64,000 nt of DNA from positions 116,188 through 180,187 of the forward strand of contig MKUP01000027.1 in NCBI GenBank assembly GCA_001898625.1, given 5' to 3'. Positions 9,358-20,304 of the stretch are shown here, in pieces. Position 1 is the first letter of the stretch, and each line of letters opens with the position of its first letter. Below the pieces are notes generated by a model, which worked only from the letters and a program-made list of their open reading frames with translations, was not told the origin of the DNA and ran no database searches. The stretch is from Burkholderiales bacterium 67-32 (GTDB lineage: Bacteria > Pseudomonadota > Gammaproteobacteria > Burkholderiales > Burkholderiaceae_B). The position numbers and the translations under genes are program-made.

Positions 9358-10881
9358 TCACAGACCGGCCGCTTCGCGGACCTTGCCGAACACCTTGGTG
9401 TTGTCCAGCGTGCCCTTGAAGACCTTCGAGCCGGCGCCGCCCGCGAACAGCATCACGTCGCCGCCGCCGTGGGTCTCGGCACCAGGCGTGCCCAGCACGA
9501 TGCCCACTTCCTGCAGGAAGTTGTCGTCGAAGGTGTTGACGCCGCTCAGGTCGTCGCGCGAGGCGCCGCGGGCCGGCGCGATCCAGGGTTTGTTGCCGTC
9601 TTCCGGGTTGACCTGGCTGGAGCCACTGCCGTTGGGACGGCCGCCGTTGCCGAACACCAGCGTGGTGTAGGGCTTGCCGTCGGCCGCCAGGGCGGTCTTG
9701 TTGTCGCCGTAGCCCTTGACCGTGCCCAGGATGGGGTTGCCGATCCTGGGGTAGCCGTTGAACGCGATGGCGTGGTCATGGTCGGCCGTGACCACCACCA
9801 GCGTGTTCTTCAGGCCCGGATCCTTCTTTTCCATGTAGTCCAGCGCGGTCTGGATGGCGGTGTCGAAGGCCAGGGTGTCTTCCAGCGCGCGCTTGGCGTT
9901 GGTGCCGTGCAGGGCGTGGTCGATGCGGCCGCCTTCCACCATCAGGAAGAAGCCCTTGTCGTTCTTGCTGAGCACGCCCAGCGCCTTCTCGGTCATCTCG
10001 GCCAGGCTGGGCTGGTCGTAGGCCAGGTCCGGCTTGACGCGGTCCAGCTCATAGGCCATTTCGCTTTGCGAGAACAGGCCCAGCAGCTTGGTGGTGGAGC
10101 CGACGTTCAGTGCGCGCAGCTTGGTGCCGGTGTCGACGTAGGCATAGCCCTTGGCCTGGAAGGCCGAGACCAGGTTGACGTTGTCGGTGCGCTTGCTGCT
10201 GGGGTTGACGGACTTGGGCAGGTAGTTGCGCTGTCCGCCGCCCATCAGCACGTCGATGCCGTCGAGCAGCTTGGCGTTGTAGCGCGCATGGCCCGGCGTG
10301 GACTGCTCGGCAATGGTGTTGTAGGCATTGCGGTTGCAGACGTGGGCGTAGGTGGCGGCCGGCGTGGCGTGGCCGACGCGGGTGGTCGAGACGGCGCCCA
10401 CCGAGCGGCCCTTGGCCTTGGACAGCTCCAGCAGCGTCTCGGCCGGCGTGCCGTTGGTGGCGGGGCAGGTGGTGTCCTCGCCGCTGATGTACTGGTTGCC
10501 CGAGGCGTCCACCGCCGCCGTGTCGGACGACATGGAGATCACTTCGTTGCGCATCTTCACGCCGGTCATGTAGGCCGCCATGGAGGGCGCGCTGTCGGTG
10601 GTCTGGCCGTCCAGCGAGAAGGTCTTGACGCGCGCGGCGTAGGGCAGCGACTGCATCGTCAGCTTGGCGCGCTCGGGGCTGACCAGTGAGTCGGGCTTGG
10701 CGGCGAGCTGCTTTTCGCCCTTGTAGATGCGCGCGGCGGTCACGGTGACCGGGCCCATGCCGTCGCCCAGGAAGAAGATGACGTTCTTGGCTTCGCCGGC
10801 GGCGTGGGCGAGGTTGGCGCCCGCCAGCAGCGGCAGGGCGAGCAGGGCGGCAAGGTGGGTCTTGCGGAAATTGCGGTTCAT
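9358..10881 (-). CDS. phoA: Alkaline phosphatase, secreted (PhoA family)
   Basis: This 507-residue periplasmic or secreted phosphomonoesterase releases phosphate from organic esters. A Sec signal peptide (residues 1-27, ending AHA) is followed by the metal-binding start NVIFFLGDGMG (Asp40) and the nucleophile region TDSAPSMAAYMTGVK (Ser about 97). Then come HATPAATYAHV, the metal ligands in FFLMVEGGRIDHALH, and VVVTADHDHA. ETHGGGDV near the C-terminus carries the last zinc histidine. It is about 35 residues longer than E. coli PhoA. No PhoB box was identified by eye. A second paralogue lies 48 bases upstream. Confidence 0.92.
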   Translation of the reverse strand: MNRNFRKTHLAALLALPLLAGANLAHAAGEAKNVIFFLGDGMGPVTVTAARIYKGEKQLAAKPDSLVSPERAKLTMQSLPYAARVKTFSLDGQTTDSAPSMAAYMTGVKMRNEVISMSSDTAAVDASGNQYISGEDTTCPATNGTPAETLLELSKAKGRSVGAVSTTRVGHATPAATYAHVCNRNAYNTIAEQSTPGHARYNAKLLDGIDVLMGGGQRNYLPKSVNPSSKRTDNVNLVSAFQAKGYAYVDTGTKLRALNVGSTTKLLGLFSQSEMAYELDRVKPDLAYDQPSLAEMTEKALGVLSKNDKGFFLMVEGGRIDHALHGTNAKRALEDTLAFDTAIQTALDYMEKKDPGLKNTLVVVTADHDHAIAFNGYPRIGNPILGTVKGYGDNKTALAADGKPYTTLVFGNGGRPNGSGSSQVNPEDGNKPWIAPARGASRDDLSGVNTFDDNFLQEVGIVLGTPGAETHGGGDVMLFAGGAGSKVFKGTLDNTKVFGKVREAAGL

Positions 10882-10929
10882 GGTCGTATCCTTAGGCTGT
10901 ATCGGGTCGATGTGCGGATCCGTCGTCCA

Positions 10930-12369
10930 TCAAAGCTCGACCGCCTTGCGGATCAGGCCGAATACGTCGGTATTGGTGATCACGCCCGAGAACTTGTCGG
11001 CACCCAGGCCGGTGGCGCCCAGGAACACGTCGGCGCCGCCGTGCGTTTCCGAGTCGCTGGCCGGGTCCATCGGGATCACGGCTTCCTGCAGGTAGTTCTT
11101 GTCTTCCAGCGCGGTGTCGTCGATCGGGCCGCGAGTCGCCAGGCGCTTGGGGCCGTTACCGAAACCGATGATGGTGTACGGATTGCCGTCCACGTCCTTG
11201 CTGGGCGTGGCGGGGCCGACGTAGTTCTTGACCAGGCCCAGCACGCCGGGCTTGCCCGGCTCGGTCTTGCCGGTGCGGGCGGCGTAGCCGTTCATCTGCA
11301 GCGTGTGGTCGTGGTCGGCGGTGACGACGATCAGCGTGTTCTTCAGGCCCGGATCGGTCTTCTGCATCTTGTCCAGCGCCAGCTTGATGGCGTCGTCGAA
11401 AGCCACCGTGTCCTGCAGCGCGCGGCGCGCGTTGGTGGCGTGCAGGGCGTGGTCGATACGGCCGCCTTCCACCATCAGGAAGAAGCCCTTCTTCTTGGCG
11501 GCCAGCGCGTCGATGGCCTTGCCGGTCATCTCGGCCAGGCTGGGTTCCTTGGCGGCGTCGCGGTCCAGGTCGTAGGCCATGTGGCTCTTCGTGAAGAGGC
11601 CGGCGATCCGGGTGCCGTCCACCGGCAGCTTGTCGAAGTCGGCCTTGTTCGCGGCGTAGCTGTACTTGGCCTTCAGCTCGTTGACGAGGTTGCGCTTGTC
11701 GTTGCGCTTGCCGCCGTCTTCCTTGGGAACGAAGTAGTCCGTGCCGCCGCCGAAGATCACGTCCACGCCGTCGCCCAGGCGGGCGTTGAAGCCGGCGCCG
11801 CCGGGCACCAGGGCCGCGGCGATGGTGTTCTCGGCATCGCGGTGGCAGACGTGGGAATAGGTGGCCGCGGGCGTCGCGTGCGTGATGCGGGTGGTGGTGA
11901 CCACGCCCGTGCCGTAGCCCTTGGCCTTCATCAATTCGAGCAGGGTGTCGACCGGGGCGCCGTTGCCGCTCGGGCAGGTGGCGTCGTAGTTCGTGTGGTA
12001 CGGCTTGCCGCTGGCGTCGGTCGCCTTGGTGGCGGCGCTCATGGACACCACTTCGTTGTTCATCTTCACGCCCGTCATGTAGGCGGACATGGACGGCGCG
12101 CTGTCCGTCACCTGGGCGTCGTTCGAGTAGGTGTGGACGAAGGCCGTTTCCGGCAGGGTGTCGATGGTCAGGCTGCCGTCTTCGCCCACCTTGTAGATGC
12201 GGGCGGCGGTCAGGGTCGTGATGCCCATGCCGTCGCCCAGGAAGAACAGGACGTTCTTGGGCGTCTGCGCCACGGGCGGCGTCGTGCCGTTGTTGTCGTC
12301 ATCGCTGGAACATGCCGTGACCAGGCAGGTCACGGCCAGAGCGCACAGGATTGTCTTGGCGCGGATCAT
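10930..12369 (-). CDS. Alkaline phosphatase, predicted lipoprotein (paralogue)
   Basis: This 479-residue paralogue of the neighbouring enzyme carries the same catalytic signatures: NVLFFLGDGMG, TDSAPSMSAYMTGVK, HATPAATYSHV, FFLMVEGGRIDHALH, VVTADHDH and ETHGGADV. The main difference is the N-terminus. From the ATG at 12369 the signal peptide ends in the lipobox LVTAC followed by an Asp/Ser-rich tether (SSDDDNNG). It should therefore be membrane-anchored where the partner is free. GGGGAGAA lies upstream of the start. The two genes are co-directional and close, so a tandem duplication followed by divergence in location is likely. Confidence 0.9.
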   Translation of the reverse strand: MIRAKTILCALAVTCLVTACSSDDDNNGTTPPVAQTPKNVLFFLGDGMGITTLTAARIYKVGEDGSLTIDTLPETAFVHTYSNDAQVTDSAPSMSAYMTGVKMNNEVVSMSAATKATDASGKPYHTNYDATCPSGNGAPVDTLLELMKAKGYGTGVVTTTRITHATPAATYSHVCHRDAENTIAAALVPGGAGFNARLGDGVDVIFGGGTDYFVPKEDGGKRNDKRNLVNELKAKYSYAANKADFDKLPVDGTRIAGLFTKSHMAYDLDRDAAKEPSLAEMTGKAIDALAAKKKGFFLMVEGGRIDHALHATNARRALQDTVAFDDAIKLALDKMQKTDPGLKNTLIVVTADHDHTLQMNGYAARTGKTEPGKPGVLGLVKNYVGPATPSKDVDGNPYTIIGFGNGPKRLATRGPIDDTALEDKNYLQEAVIPMDPASDSETHGGADVFLGATGLGADKFSGVITNTDVFGLIRKAVEL

Positions 12370-12497
12370 AGAGGTTCTCCCCAGTAACCAGCCGCGGAGT
12401 CTGGGGCGGGAACGTTTCACCATGATGAAAAGCGGCGGCCGCATGCCGATGCCGGTCATCCGCGTCGGGATTGTGGGCATCCCTTTTTGTGGATACT

Positions 12498-12523
12498 ATC
12501 AACTACATGGTTGATTTAATCAA
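12498..12523 (+). promoter_or_regulatory. Overlapping palindromes upstream of a Bug-protein gene (putative operator)
   Basis: ATCAAC-TACATG-GTTGAT (12498-12515) is a perfect 6-base inverted repeat. Its right arm overlaps a second perfect repeat TTGAT-TTA-ATCAA (12511-12523). The site is AT-rich against a GC-rich background and lies about 57 bases before the start of the substrate-binding protein gene. Both features suit a dimeric repressor site. No regulator gene is adjacent, so the binding protein is unknown. Confidence 0.4.
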
Positions 12524-12579
12524 TCATATGCAGGCGCCCGTCAGCGGCGCCGATGACCACATGGCCAAGGAGACGTTCG

Positions 12580-13575
12580 ATGATCGTTCTGGAAAGGGTG
12601 GGGCGCAGGATCGGAGGGGTGTTCTGCATGGCGGCCGCGGCGTGGACGGGAGGCGGTGCCTGGGCCGCCGAACCGCCCGCGGCGGGATTTCCGGGGCGCA
12701 CGGTCCAGGTGATCGTGCCCTATCCGCCGGGCGGCCTGACCGACGGGCTGGTCAGGCAACTGGCGGCCGAGCTGGGCCAGGCATGGAAGCAGAGTGTGGT
12801 CGTCGAAAACCGGGGAGGCGGCGGCACGACCATAGGCACCGCGCAGGTCGCCCGCGCCCAGCCCGATGGCCACACCCTGCTGTTCACCAGCACGGGCCTG
12901 GTCACCAACCAGATTCTGATGAAGTCGCTGCCCTACGAGCCGGACGCGCTGTCGCCCGTGGCGATGGGCGGTACCGCGCCCAACGTGCTGTACGTGCGGC
13001 CGGGCTTACCGGTCCAGTCGGTGGCCGAGCTGGTGGCCTACGCGAAGGCGCGGCCCGGCGAGGTGAAGTTCGCCTCGACCGGCAACGGCTCGAGTCCGCA
13101 CCTGACCGCCGAGCTGCTTGCTTCCCGCGCGGGCATCTCCATCCTGCACGTGCCCTACAAGGGGGCGGGGCCGGCCCTGACCGACCTGCTGGCGGGCCAC
13201 GTCGATGCCATGTTCCATTTTCCCGCTTCGCTTGCCCTGGCGAAGCAGGGCAAGCTGCGCGCGCTGGCGGTGGCCGCCGACGAGCGCCTGGCTGACGCGC
13301 CGGACCTGCCCACGGTGGTGCAGGCGGGCGTGCCGGGCGTGGTGTCCGGGAGCTGGTTCGGGTTCTTCGTGCCGTCCGCCACGCCGGCGGCGATCCAGGA
13401 CAGGATCCATCGCGACGTGGCGCAGGCCCTGCAGGCGCCGGCGGTGCGGCGCTACATGCAGGAATCGGGGCTGGTGTCTCCACCCATGTCGCGCGCCCAG
13501 TTCTCGGCCTTCATCGCGCACGAGCGCGACAAGTGGGCCGAGGTCATCCGGACGCGCAACATCCGGCTGGAATAG
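12580..13575 (+). CDS. Tripartite tricarboxylate-family substrate-binding protein (Bug family)
   Basis: This periplasmic solute-binding protein has about 331 residues. After a basic leader and signal peptide (ending near AWA), the family hallmarks appear: VQVIVPYPPGGLTDGLVRQLA, VVVENRGGGGTTIGTAQVARAQPDGHTLL, the central HVPYKGAGPALTDLLAGHVDAMF, and a C-terminal helix ending WAEVIRTRNIRLE. Start ATG 12580 has AAGGAG at ideal spacing. No TctA/TctB membrane genes are nearby, so it is one of the many orphan Bug receptors typical of Bordetella relatives. Its ligand cannot be told from sequence. Confidence 0.9.
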   Translation: MIVLERVGRRIGGVFCMAAAAWTGGGAWAAEPPAAGFPGRTVQVIVPYPPGGLTDGLVRQLAAELGQAWKQSVVVENRGGGGTTIGTAQVARAQPDGHTLLFTSTGLVTNQILMKSLPYEPDALSPVAMGGTAPNVLYVRPGLPVQSVAELVAYAKARPGEVKFASTGNGSSPHLTAELLASRAGISILHVPYKGAGPALTDLLAGHVDAMFHFPASLALAKQGKLRALAVAADERLADAPDLPTVVQAGVPGVVSGSWFGFFVPSATPAAIQDRIHRDVAQALQAPAVRRYMQESGLVSPPMSRAQFSAFIAHERDKWAEVIRTRNIRLE

Positions 13576-13581
13576 CCGCGG

Positions 13582-15324
13582 TCAGTTGGCTGCTGCCAGC
13601 CGGGCCAGGGTGGCGGCGAGCGCCTCGCCCGCGGGGATCTTGGCGGCGGCTTCGTCGCCGCGTCCCTGCAGTTCGATCTGCCCGTCCTTCAGGCCGCGGT
13701 CGCCGATGGTGACGCGGACCGGTACGCCGATCAGTTCCCAGTCGGCGAACATCACGCCCGGGCGCTCGTCGCGGTCGTCCAGGACCGCGTCGACGCCTGC
13801 TTCCTTCAGGCCTTCGTAGAGCTTGGTCGCGGCGTCGCGCACCGCCTCGCTCTTGCCCCAGCCGACCGGGCAGACGACCACTTCGAACGGCGCCAGCGCG
13901 CGCGGCCAGATGATGCCGCGCCCGTCGTGGTGCTGCTCGATCGCGGCGCCCAGCAGGCGCGTGACGCCTATGCCGTAGCAGCCCATCTGCAGCAGCGCGG
14001 GCTTGCCGGTTTCGTCCAGGTAGGTGGCCTTGAGCGCCTCGGAATACTTGGTGCCCAGGAAGAACACGTGGCCGACCTCGATCCCGCGCTGGATCGCCAG
14101 CGGGCCGCTGCCGTCCGGCGACGGGTCCCCGTCGACGACGTTGCGCAGGTCGGCCACCAGGTCGGGCTCGGGCAGGTCGCGTCCCCAGTTCACGCCCACG
14201 TAGTGGTGGTCGGCCTGGTTGGCGCCCGTGACGAAGTCGTGCAGGTTGGCGACGGTGCGGTCGGCCACCACCTTGACGGGCTTGGCGGTGCCCACGGGCC
14301 CGATGAAGCCGGGCACGCAGCCGAAGTGCTCGACGATCTCGGCATCGGTGGCGAAGCGGTAGCCGTGGTCCAGGCCGGGAATCTTGCTGGCCTTGATCTC
14401 GTTCAGTTCGTGGTCGGCACGCAGCAGCAGCAGCCAGATCTGGACCGGCTTGCCGGCTTCGTCCGGCTCGACCGCCAGCGCGAGAGACTTCACGTGGCTG
14501 GCCAGCGGCAGGCCCAGCAGCTCGGCCACGGCCTCGCACTTGGTGGCGCCGGGGGTGGGGGTCTTCTCCAGCGCCAGGCCGGGCGCGGCGCGCTGGGCGA
14601 CCAGGCAGGGCGCTTCGGCCAGCTCGATGTTGGCGGCGTACTGGTTGGCCGGGTTGTAGACGATGAGGTCCTCGCCGGTGTCGGCGATGACTTGGAACTC
14701 ATGGCTGCGCGTCCCGCCGATGGAGCCGGTGTCGGCCGCCACGGCGCGGAAGGTCAGGCCCATGCGGGCGAAGATGCGCATGTACGCGTCGTACATGGCG
14801 TCGTAGCTCTTCTGGGCGCCGGCCTCGTCGCGATCGAAGGAATAGGCGTCCTTCATCGTGAACTCGCGGCCGCGCATGACGCCGAAGCGCGGCCTGCGCT
14901 CGTCGCGGAACTTGGTCTGGATGTGGTAGAAATTCTTGGGAAGCTGGCGCCAGCTGTGGATCTCGTTGCGGGCGATGTCGGTGATGACTTCTTCCGAGGT
15001 CGGCTGCAGCACGAAATCGCGGCCGTGGCGGTCCTTCATGCGCAGCAGCTCGGGGCCGTACTGCTCCCAGCGGCCCGATTCCATCCACAGCTCGGCGGGC
15101 TGCACGACCGGCATCAGCAGCTCGAGCGCGCCGGCGCGGTTCATTTCCTCGCGGATGATGGCCTCGACCTTGCGGATGACCCGCAGGCCGATGGGCATGT
15201 AGGTATAGATGCCGCCGGCCAGCTTGCGGATCATGCCCGCGCGGGTCATGAGCTGGTGGCTGACGATCTCGGCGTCGGACGGTGCTTCCTTGAGGGTGCC
15301 GATATGGAACTGCGATGCGCGCAT
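13582..15324 (-). CDS. proS: Prolyl-tRNA synthetase (bacterial type with editing domain)
   Basis: This is a class II aminoacyl-tRNA synthetase charging tRNA-Pro. The 580-residue protein shows motif 1/2 regions ([52 protein letters not shown]) and the YbaK-type editing insertion (about residues 220-400). Motif 3 is [20 protein letters not shown], and the anticodon-binding domain lies at the C-terminus. The ATG at 15324 begins [19 protein letters not shown], the usual N-terminus; a GTG at 15336 is in frame but unlikely. It ends six bases from the convergent Bug gene. A tRNA-Pro gene lies 1.4 kb away. Confidence 0.97.
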   Translation of the reverse strand: MRASQFHIGTLKEAPSDAEIVSHQLMTRAGMIRKLAGGIYTYMPIGLRVIRKVEAIIREEMNRAGALELLMPVVQPAELWMESGRWEQYGPELLRMKDRHGRDFVLQPTSEEVITDIARNEIHSWRQLPKNFYHIQTKFRDERRPRFGVMRGREFTMKDAYSFDRDEAGAQKSYDAMYDAYMRIFARMGLTFRAVAADTGSIGGTRSHEFQVIADTGEDLIVYNPANQYAANIELAEAPCLVAQRAAPGLALEKTPTPGATKCEAVAELLGLPLASHVKSLALAVEPDEAGKPVQIWLLLLRADHELNEIKASKIPGLDHGYRFATDAEIVEHFGCVPGFIGPVGTAKPVKVVADRTVANLHDFVTGANQADHHYVGVNWGRDLPEPDLVADLRNVVDGDPSPDGSGPLAIQRGIEVGHVFFLGTKYSEALKATYLDETGKPALLQMGCYGIGVTRLLGAAIEQHHDGRGIIWPRALAPFEVVVCPVGWGKSEAVRDAATKLYEGLKEAGVDAVLDDRDERPGVMFADWELIGVPVRVTIGDRGLKDGQIELQGRGDEAAAKIPAGEALAATLARLAAAN

Positions 15325-15408
15325 TGCGGTGCTCACGTGGATGGATACGAGTTTGGCCCCCCTGGGCCTATAATTGACTCAATTGTATGAGAATCGCTGG
15401 GGTGGCTC

Positions 15409-15978
15409 ATGCTGGATCGTGAAGGTTACCGTCCCAACGTCGGCATCATCCTCGTCAACCAGAAGAACGAGGTCTTCTGGGGCAAGCGCGTCAACGAACA
15501 TTCCTGGCAGTTTCCGCAGGGCGGCATCAAGCATGGTGAGAGCCCTGTCCAGGCGATGTTCCGCGAGCTCCACGAAGAAGTGGGCCTGCGGCCCGAGCAT
15601 GTCCGCATATTGGGTAGAACACGCGACTGGTTGCGCTATAACGTGCCCGAACACTTCGTCAGGCGTGAATGGCGCGGGCACTACAAAGGTCAGAAGCAGA
15701 TCTGGTTCCTGCTTCGCATGCAGGGACGCGATTGCGACGTCTGCCTGCGGGCCTCGTCGCATCCGGAATTCGATGCGTGGCGCTGGAGTTCCTACTGGGT
15801 CCCGCTCGAATCGGTCATCGAATTCAAGCGCGACGTGTATACGCTGGCCCTGAACGAACTCGCGGTCGTGCTCTTTCGCCGCAACCACGAGACCCGGTAC
15901 CTGCGGCAGCACATCGGTTCGCACCGGCGCGGCCAGGGCGAACCGGCGTCCCTGTCCAAGGAAGCGCCCGAGATCTGA
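15409..15978 (+). CDS. rppH: RNA pyrophosphohydrolase (Nudix) RppH
   Basis: This 189-residue enzyme removes pyrophosphate from the 5' end of triphosphorylated mRNA and so starts decay. The Nudix box is complete: [23 protein letters not shown] (Gly...REL..E.G pattern, about residues 38-60). The substrate-binding WQFPQGG and the C-terminal helix expected for RppH are also present. Start ATG 15409 gives the canonical [21 protein letters not shown] (15369-15374) lies about 35 bases upstream but lacks a good -35, so the promoter is only tentative. Divergent from proS. Confidence 0.95.
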   Translation: MLDREGYRPNVGIILVNQKNEVFWGKRVNEHSWQFPQGGIKHGESPVQAMFRELHEEVGLRPEHVRILGRTRDWLRYNVPEHFVRREWRGHYKGQKQIWFLLRMQGRDCDVCLRASSHPEFDAWRWSSYWVPLESVIEFKRDVYTLALNELAVVLFRRNHETRYLRQHIGSHRRGQGEPASLSKEAPEI

Positions 15979-16045
15979 GCGTCCGTGCCCCCTTCGCGGG
16001 GGTTCGGGTATCGTGTCGGGTGCAATCTGTATATGGAAAAGACTT

Positions 16046-16654
16046 ATGCCTAGTCAGTTCGCCGGGGCGCGCCCCGCCCGCCGGGCCCTGCGCGCCGCCG
16101 CCTGGGCCGGCGCCGGATGCCTGGCCCTGTTTCTCGCCGCCTGCGGCAGCCAGCCGCGAGGCGAGGGCAATTACCTGCTGGACGACATCGATGCCCAGCG
16201 CACCCTGCCCGACGCCGGCTGGGATGCCTTGAAGTCGGAGCTGCCGCCGGTGCCCACCGAGGCCGACGTGCTGCCGGTGGAAAACCTGTCGCGCAACGAG
16301 CGCTTCCGCTTCGGCGTGGATCCGCGCTCCATCCAGATCGCCCCGGGCCTGATCGTGCGCTATACGCTGCGCGCGGTCAGCGACATGGGGGCCGAGAACA
16401 TCTCGTACGAATCGGTCCGCTGCGGCACGCGCGAGTGGCGCACCGTGGCCCTGTACCGGCCCGGCGCCGGCTGGCAGCGCCCGGTGCACGACGAATGGCG
16501 CCCCCTGCTGCCCAATACGATCCAGCATCTGCTGCGCAACGGCGTGCTGTGCTCGGGGGGCGGCCCGGCCGGCGCCAAGGCGTCGGACCTGGTCTACCGC
16601 GTACGCAACTGGGAGCGCTACGCCGACGCCATGGCCGGCCGCAATACGCAGTAG
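16046..16654 (+). CDS. CNP1-like lipoprotein
   Basis: This is a 202-residue protein with a long twin-basic leader and lipobox LFLAAC (Cys about residue 33). The mature part fits the CNP1-like family (PF08750): an early LLDDIDAQRTLPDAGWDALKSELPPVP segment, then IQIAPGLIVRYTLRAVSDMGAENISYESVRCGTREW and a C-terminal NGVLCSGG with a probable partner cysteine. Members are found widely in betaproteobacteria. The function is unknown, and outer-membrane association is inferred from the lipobox. The ATG at 16046 is chosen over an upstream in-frame ATG because it starts the signal peptide. Confidence 0.82.
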   Translation: MPSQFAGARPARRALRAAAWAGAGCLALFLAACGSQPRGEGNYLLDDIDAQRTLPDAGWDALKSELPPVPTEADVLPVENLSRNERFRFGVDPRSIQIAPGLIVRYTLRAVSDMGAENISYESVRCGTREWRTVALYRPGAGWQRPVHDEWRPLLPNTIQHLLRNGVLCSGGGPAGAKASDLVYRVRNWERYADAMAGRNTQ

Positions 16655-16681
16655 CAGCGGATTCGCGGCACGGGCAAAAAC

Positions 16682-16710
16682 AAAAACGCACAGCCTCGGC
16701 TGTGCGTTTT
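16682..16710. terminator. Bidirectional rho-independent terminator
   Basis: A 9-10 bp stem (ACGCACAGCC pairing with GGCTGTGCGT) is capped by a short CTCG loop, with A-runs on the left and T-runs on the right. It can therefore stop transcription from the CNP1-like gene on the forward strand and from the tRNA-Pro gene on the reverse strand. Confidence 0.85.
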
Positions 16711-16744
16711 GCGTGCCTGACTACAGGCTTGTTGACCAGATCAA

Positions 16745-16821
<77 letters not shown>

Positions 16822-16882
16822 ACTTGTCGGTCCGGCCTGCCGGATACGGGCTTACAACTTGCCCGGCAGACCGTTTTTCTTT

Positions 16883-17848
16883 TCAGCGATCTCGGTTGAT
16901 CGCGAAAGCGCAGAATTCTAGCAGAGAATCCCGGAAAGCGGAAACGGGGTAGCTGGATATCGCCGCGATCGCCGCATCCGCCTCGATCCGGGCGCGGGCG
17001 CGGGTGTAGTCCAGCGCGTCCGATTCCCGGATGGCGGTGGCGACGGCGACGAAATCGCCTTCGCCGTTTTCGATGGCGGTGCGCACCAGCGCCTGCTGCG
17101 TCGGCGTGCCCACATCCAGCAGGCGGATCAGCGGCAGCGTGGGCTTGCCCTCGCGCAGGTCGTCGCCCAGGTTCTTGCCCAGTGCCTCGGCCTCGCCGCT
17201 GTAGTCGAGCACGTCGTCGATCAACTGGAATGCCGTGCCGGCGCGGCGGCCGTACTCGGCCGCCGCGGCTTCCTGCTCGGGCGTGGCGCCCGCCAGCACC
17301 GCGGCCAACTGGGCCGAGGCCTCGAACAGCCGGGCGGTCTTGTAGCGCACCACCTGCAGGTAGCGTTCCTCGGTTACCAGCGGGTCGTGCACGTTCAGCA
17401 GTTGCAGGACCTCACCCTCGGCGATGACGTTGGTGGCGTCGGCCAGGATCTGCATGACGCGGACCGAGCCGGTCTCGACCATCATCTGGAACGAGCGGGA
17501 ATGCAGGAAGTCGCCCACCAGCACGCTGGCGGCGTTGCCGAACACGGCGTTGGCTGTGGCGCGGCCCCGCCGCAGCGCCGATTCGTCGACCACGTCGTCA
17601 TGCAGCAGCGTGGCCGTATGGATGAATTCCACCACCGCCGCCAGCAAGTGATGTTGCTGCCCCTCGTAACCCAGCGCCCGGGCGACCATCAGCAGCAGGG
17701 CGGGACGCATCCTCTTGCCGCCCGCGCCGATGATGTAATCGGCAATGGTGCGGATGAGCGGGACGTCGGAGTCGAGTCGTGCCCGGATGACGGCATCGAC
17801 GCGCTGCATGTCGTCGGCGATGGGGGCGAACAGGGTCGGCAGGCTCAA
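16883..17848 (-). CDS. ispB: Polyprenyl (octaprenyl) diphosphate synthase
   Basis: This trans-prenyltransferase builds the ubiquinone side chain by condensing isopentenyl diphosphate units. The 321-residue protein has both Asp-rich motifs: FIHTATLLHDDVVDESALRRG (first DDxxD region, about residues 76-96) and AFQLIDDVLDYSG (second, about 210). GGKRMRPALLLMVA is near the N-terminus. Its place divergent from rplU-rpmA-obgE is the standard proteobacterial arrangement. The ubiquinone hydroxylase coq7 is also in this window, though unlinked. Confidence 0.95.
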   Translation of the reverse strand: MSLPTLFAPIADDMQRVDAVIRARLDSDVPLIRTIADYIIGAGGKRMRPALLLMVARALGYEGQQHHLLAAVVEFIHTATLLHDDVVDESALRRGRATANAVFGNAASVLVGDFLHSRSFQMMVETGSVRVMQILADATNVIAEGEVLQLLNVHDPLVTEERYLQVVRYKTARLFEASAQLAAVLAGATPEQEAAAAEYGRRAGTAFQLIDDVLDYSGEAEALGKNLGDDLREGKPTLPLIRLLDVGTPTQQALVRTAIENGEGDFVAVATAIRESDALDYTRARARIEADAAIAAISSYPVSAFRDSLLEFCAFAINRDR

Positions 17849-18014
17849 GAGGAATCCGTGGGTAGACTGGCCGTTGCCGGCCAGGTGTGCAACAAAAGCC
17901 GAGATGCAACAACCGGCGGCATGGCGTGACTGGAGGCCCGCGAGCGGGCGGCGGCGCCCGAAAGCGCCTTGGCAACGAAATTATACCGGGGCTGTGCGCG
18001 GGACGATGCCGGGA

Positions 18015-18044
18015 TTGACGCTCCGGCACAACTCCGGTTATAGT
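18015..18044 (+). promoter_or_regulatory. rplU-rpmA promoter
   Basis: TTGACG (18015-18020) and TATAGT (18039-18044) are 18 bases apart, a strong sigma70-type pair. They lie about 55 bases before rplU, with a small CCCC-TATT-GGGG hairpin in the leader. The remaining 250 bases between ispB and rplU show no other recognisable feature. Confidence 0.6.
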
Positions 18045-18099
18045 CTATGGTTCGACCCCTATTGGGGCTCGAGCTTTGAACAACCCAAGAGGTCATCCC

Positions 18100-18411
18100 A
18101 TGTACGCGGTCATAAAAACCGGCGGAAAGCAGTATCGCGTTGCCGCTGGCGAAAAGCTGAAAATAGAACAGATACCGGCAGACATTGGGCAAGAGATCAC
18201 GCTGGACCAGGTCCTGGCAGTGGGCGAAGGCGATCAACTCAAGATCGGCGCGCCTCTTCTGTCCGGTGCCGTGGTCACGGCCAAGGTTCTTGCACACGGT
18301 CGCCACGACAAGGTCCGCATCTTCAAGATGCGTCGGCGCAAGCACTACCAGAAGCGCCAAGGCCACCGTCAAAACTACACCGAAATCCAGATCGGCACCA
18401 TTTCCGCCTGA
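18100..18411 (+). CDS. rplU: 50S ribosomal protein L21
   Basis: This is a 103-residue large-subunit protein that binds 23S rRNA. The sequence [20 protein letters not shown] and the C-terminal [23 protein letters not shown] are diagnostic for L21. The start at 18100 follows AAGAGG; an upstream in-frame ATG at 18076 would add eight residues not found in the family. First gene of the rplU-rpmA pair. Confidence 0.98.
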   Translation: MYAVIKTGGKQYRVAAGEKLKIEQIPADIGQEITLDQVLAVGEGDQLKIGAPLLSGAVVTAKVLAHGRHDKVRIFKMRRRKHYQKRQGHRQNYTEIQIGTISA

Positions 18412-18480
18412 TGGGAGCCCGGCGCGGCCGGGCACCGGAATGTAGGCAAGAATCGGTAACGAACACGCAGGAGTGCAAAC

Positions 18481-18738
18481 ATGGCACAGAAAAAGGGCGG
18501 CGGTTCCACACGGAACGGCCGCGACTCAGAAGCGAAACGCCTGGGCGTCAAGGCCTACGGCGGTGAATTGATCCCGGCTGGCTCGATCATCGTGCGCCAG
18601 CGCGGCACCCGTTTCCACCCCGGCGTCAACGTCGGCGTGGGCAAGGACCACACCCTGTTCGCGCTGGTCGACGGCCGCGTGCAGTTCGCGGTCAAGGGCG
18701 CTCTGCGCAAGCACACCGTCTCGATCGATCCTGTGTAA
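18481..18738 (+). CDS. rpmA: 50S ribosomal protein L27
   Basis: This 85-residue L27 has the conserved glycine-rich N-terminus ([21 protein letters not shown]) that reaches the peptidyl transferase centre, and the core [24 protein letters not shown]. It has no cleavable N-terminal extension of the Firmicutes type. It sits 69 bases after rplU and is preceded by AGGAG. Confidence 0.98.
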   Translation: MAQKKGGGSTRNGRDSEAKRLGVKAYGGELIPAGSIIVRQRGTRFHPGVNVGVGKDHTLFALVDGRVQFAVKGALRKHTVSIDPV

Positions 18739-20296
<1,558 letters not shown>

Positions 20297-20304
20297 GTTC
20301 CACG

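Noticed and set aside
9358..12480. PhoB boxes upstream of the alkaline phosphatases
   Set aside because: No pair of CTGTCAT-like direct repeats with 11-base spacing could be found by eye.
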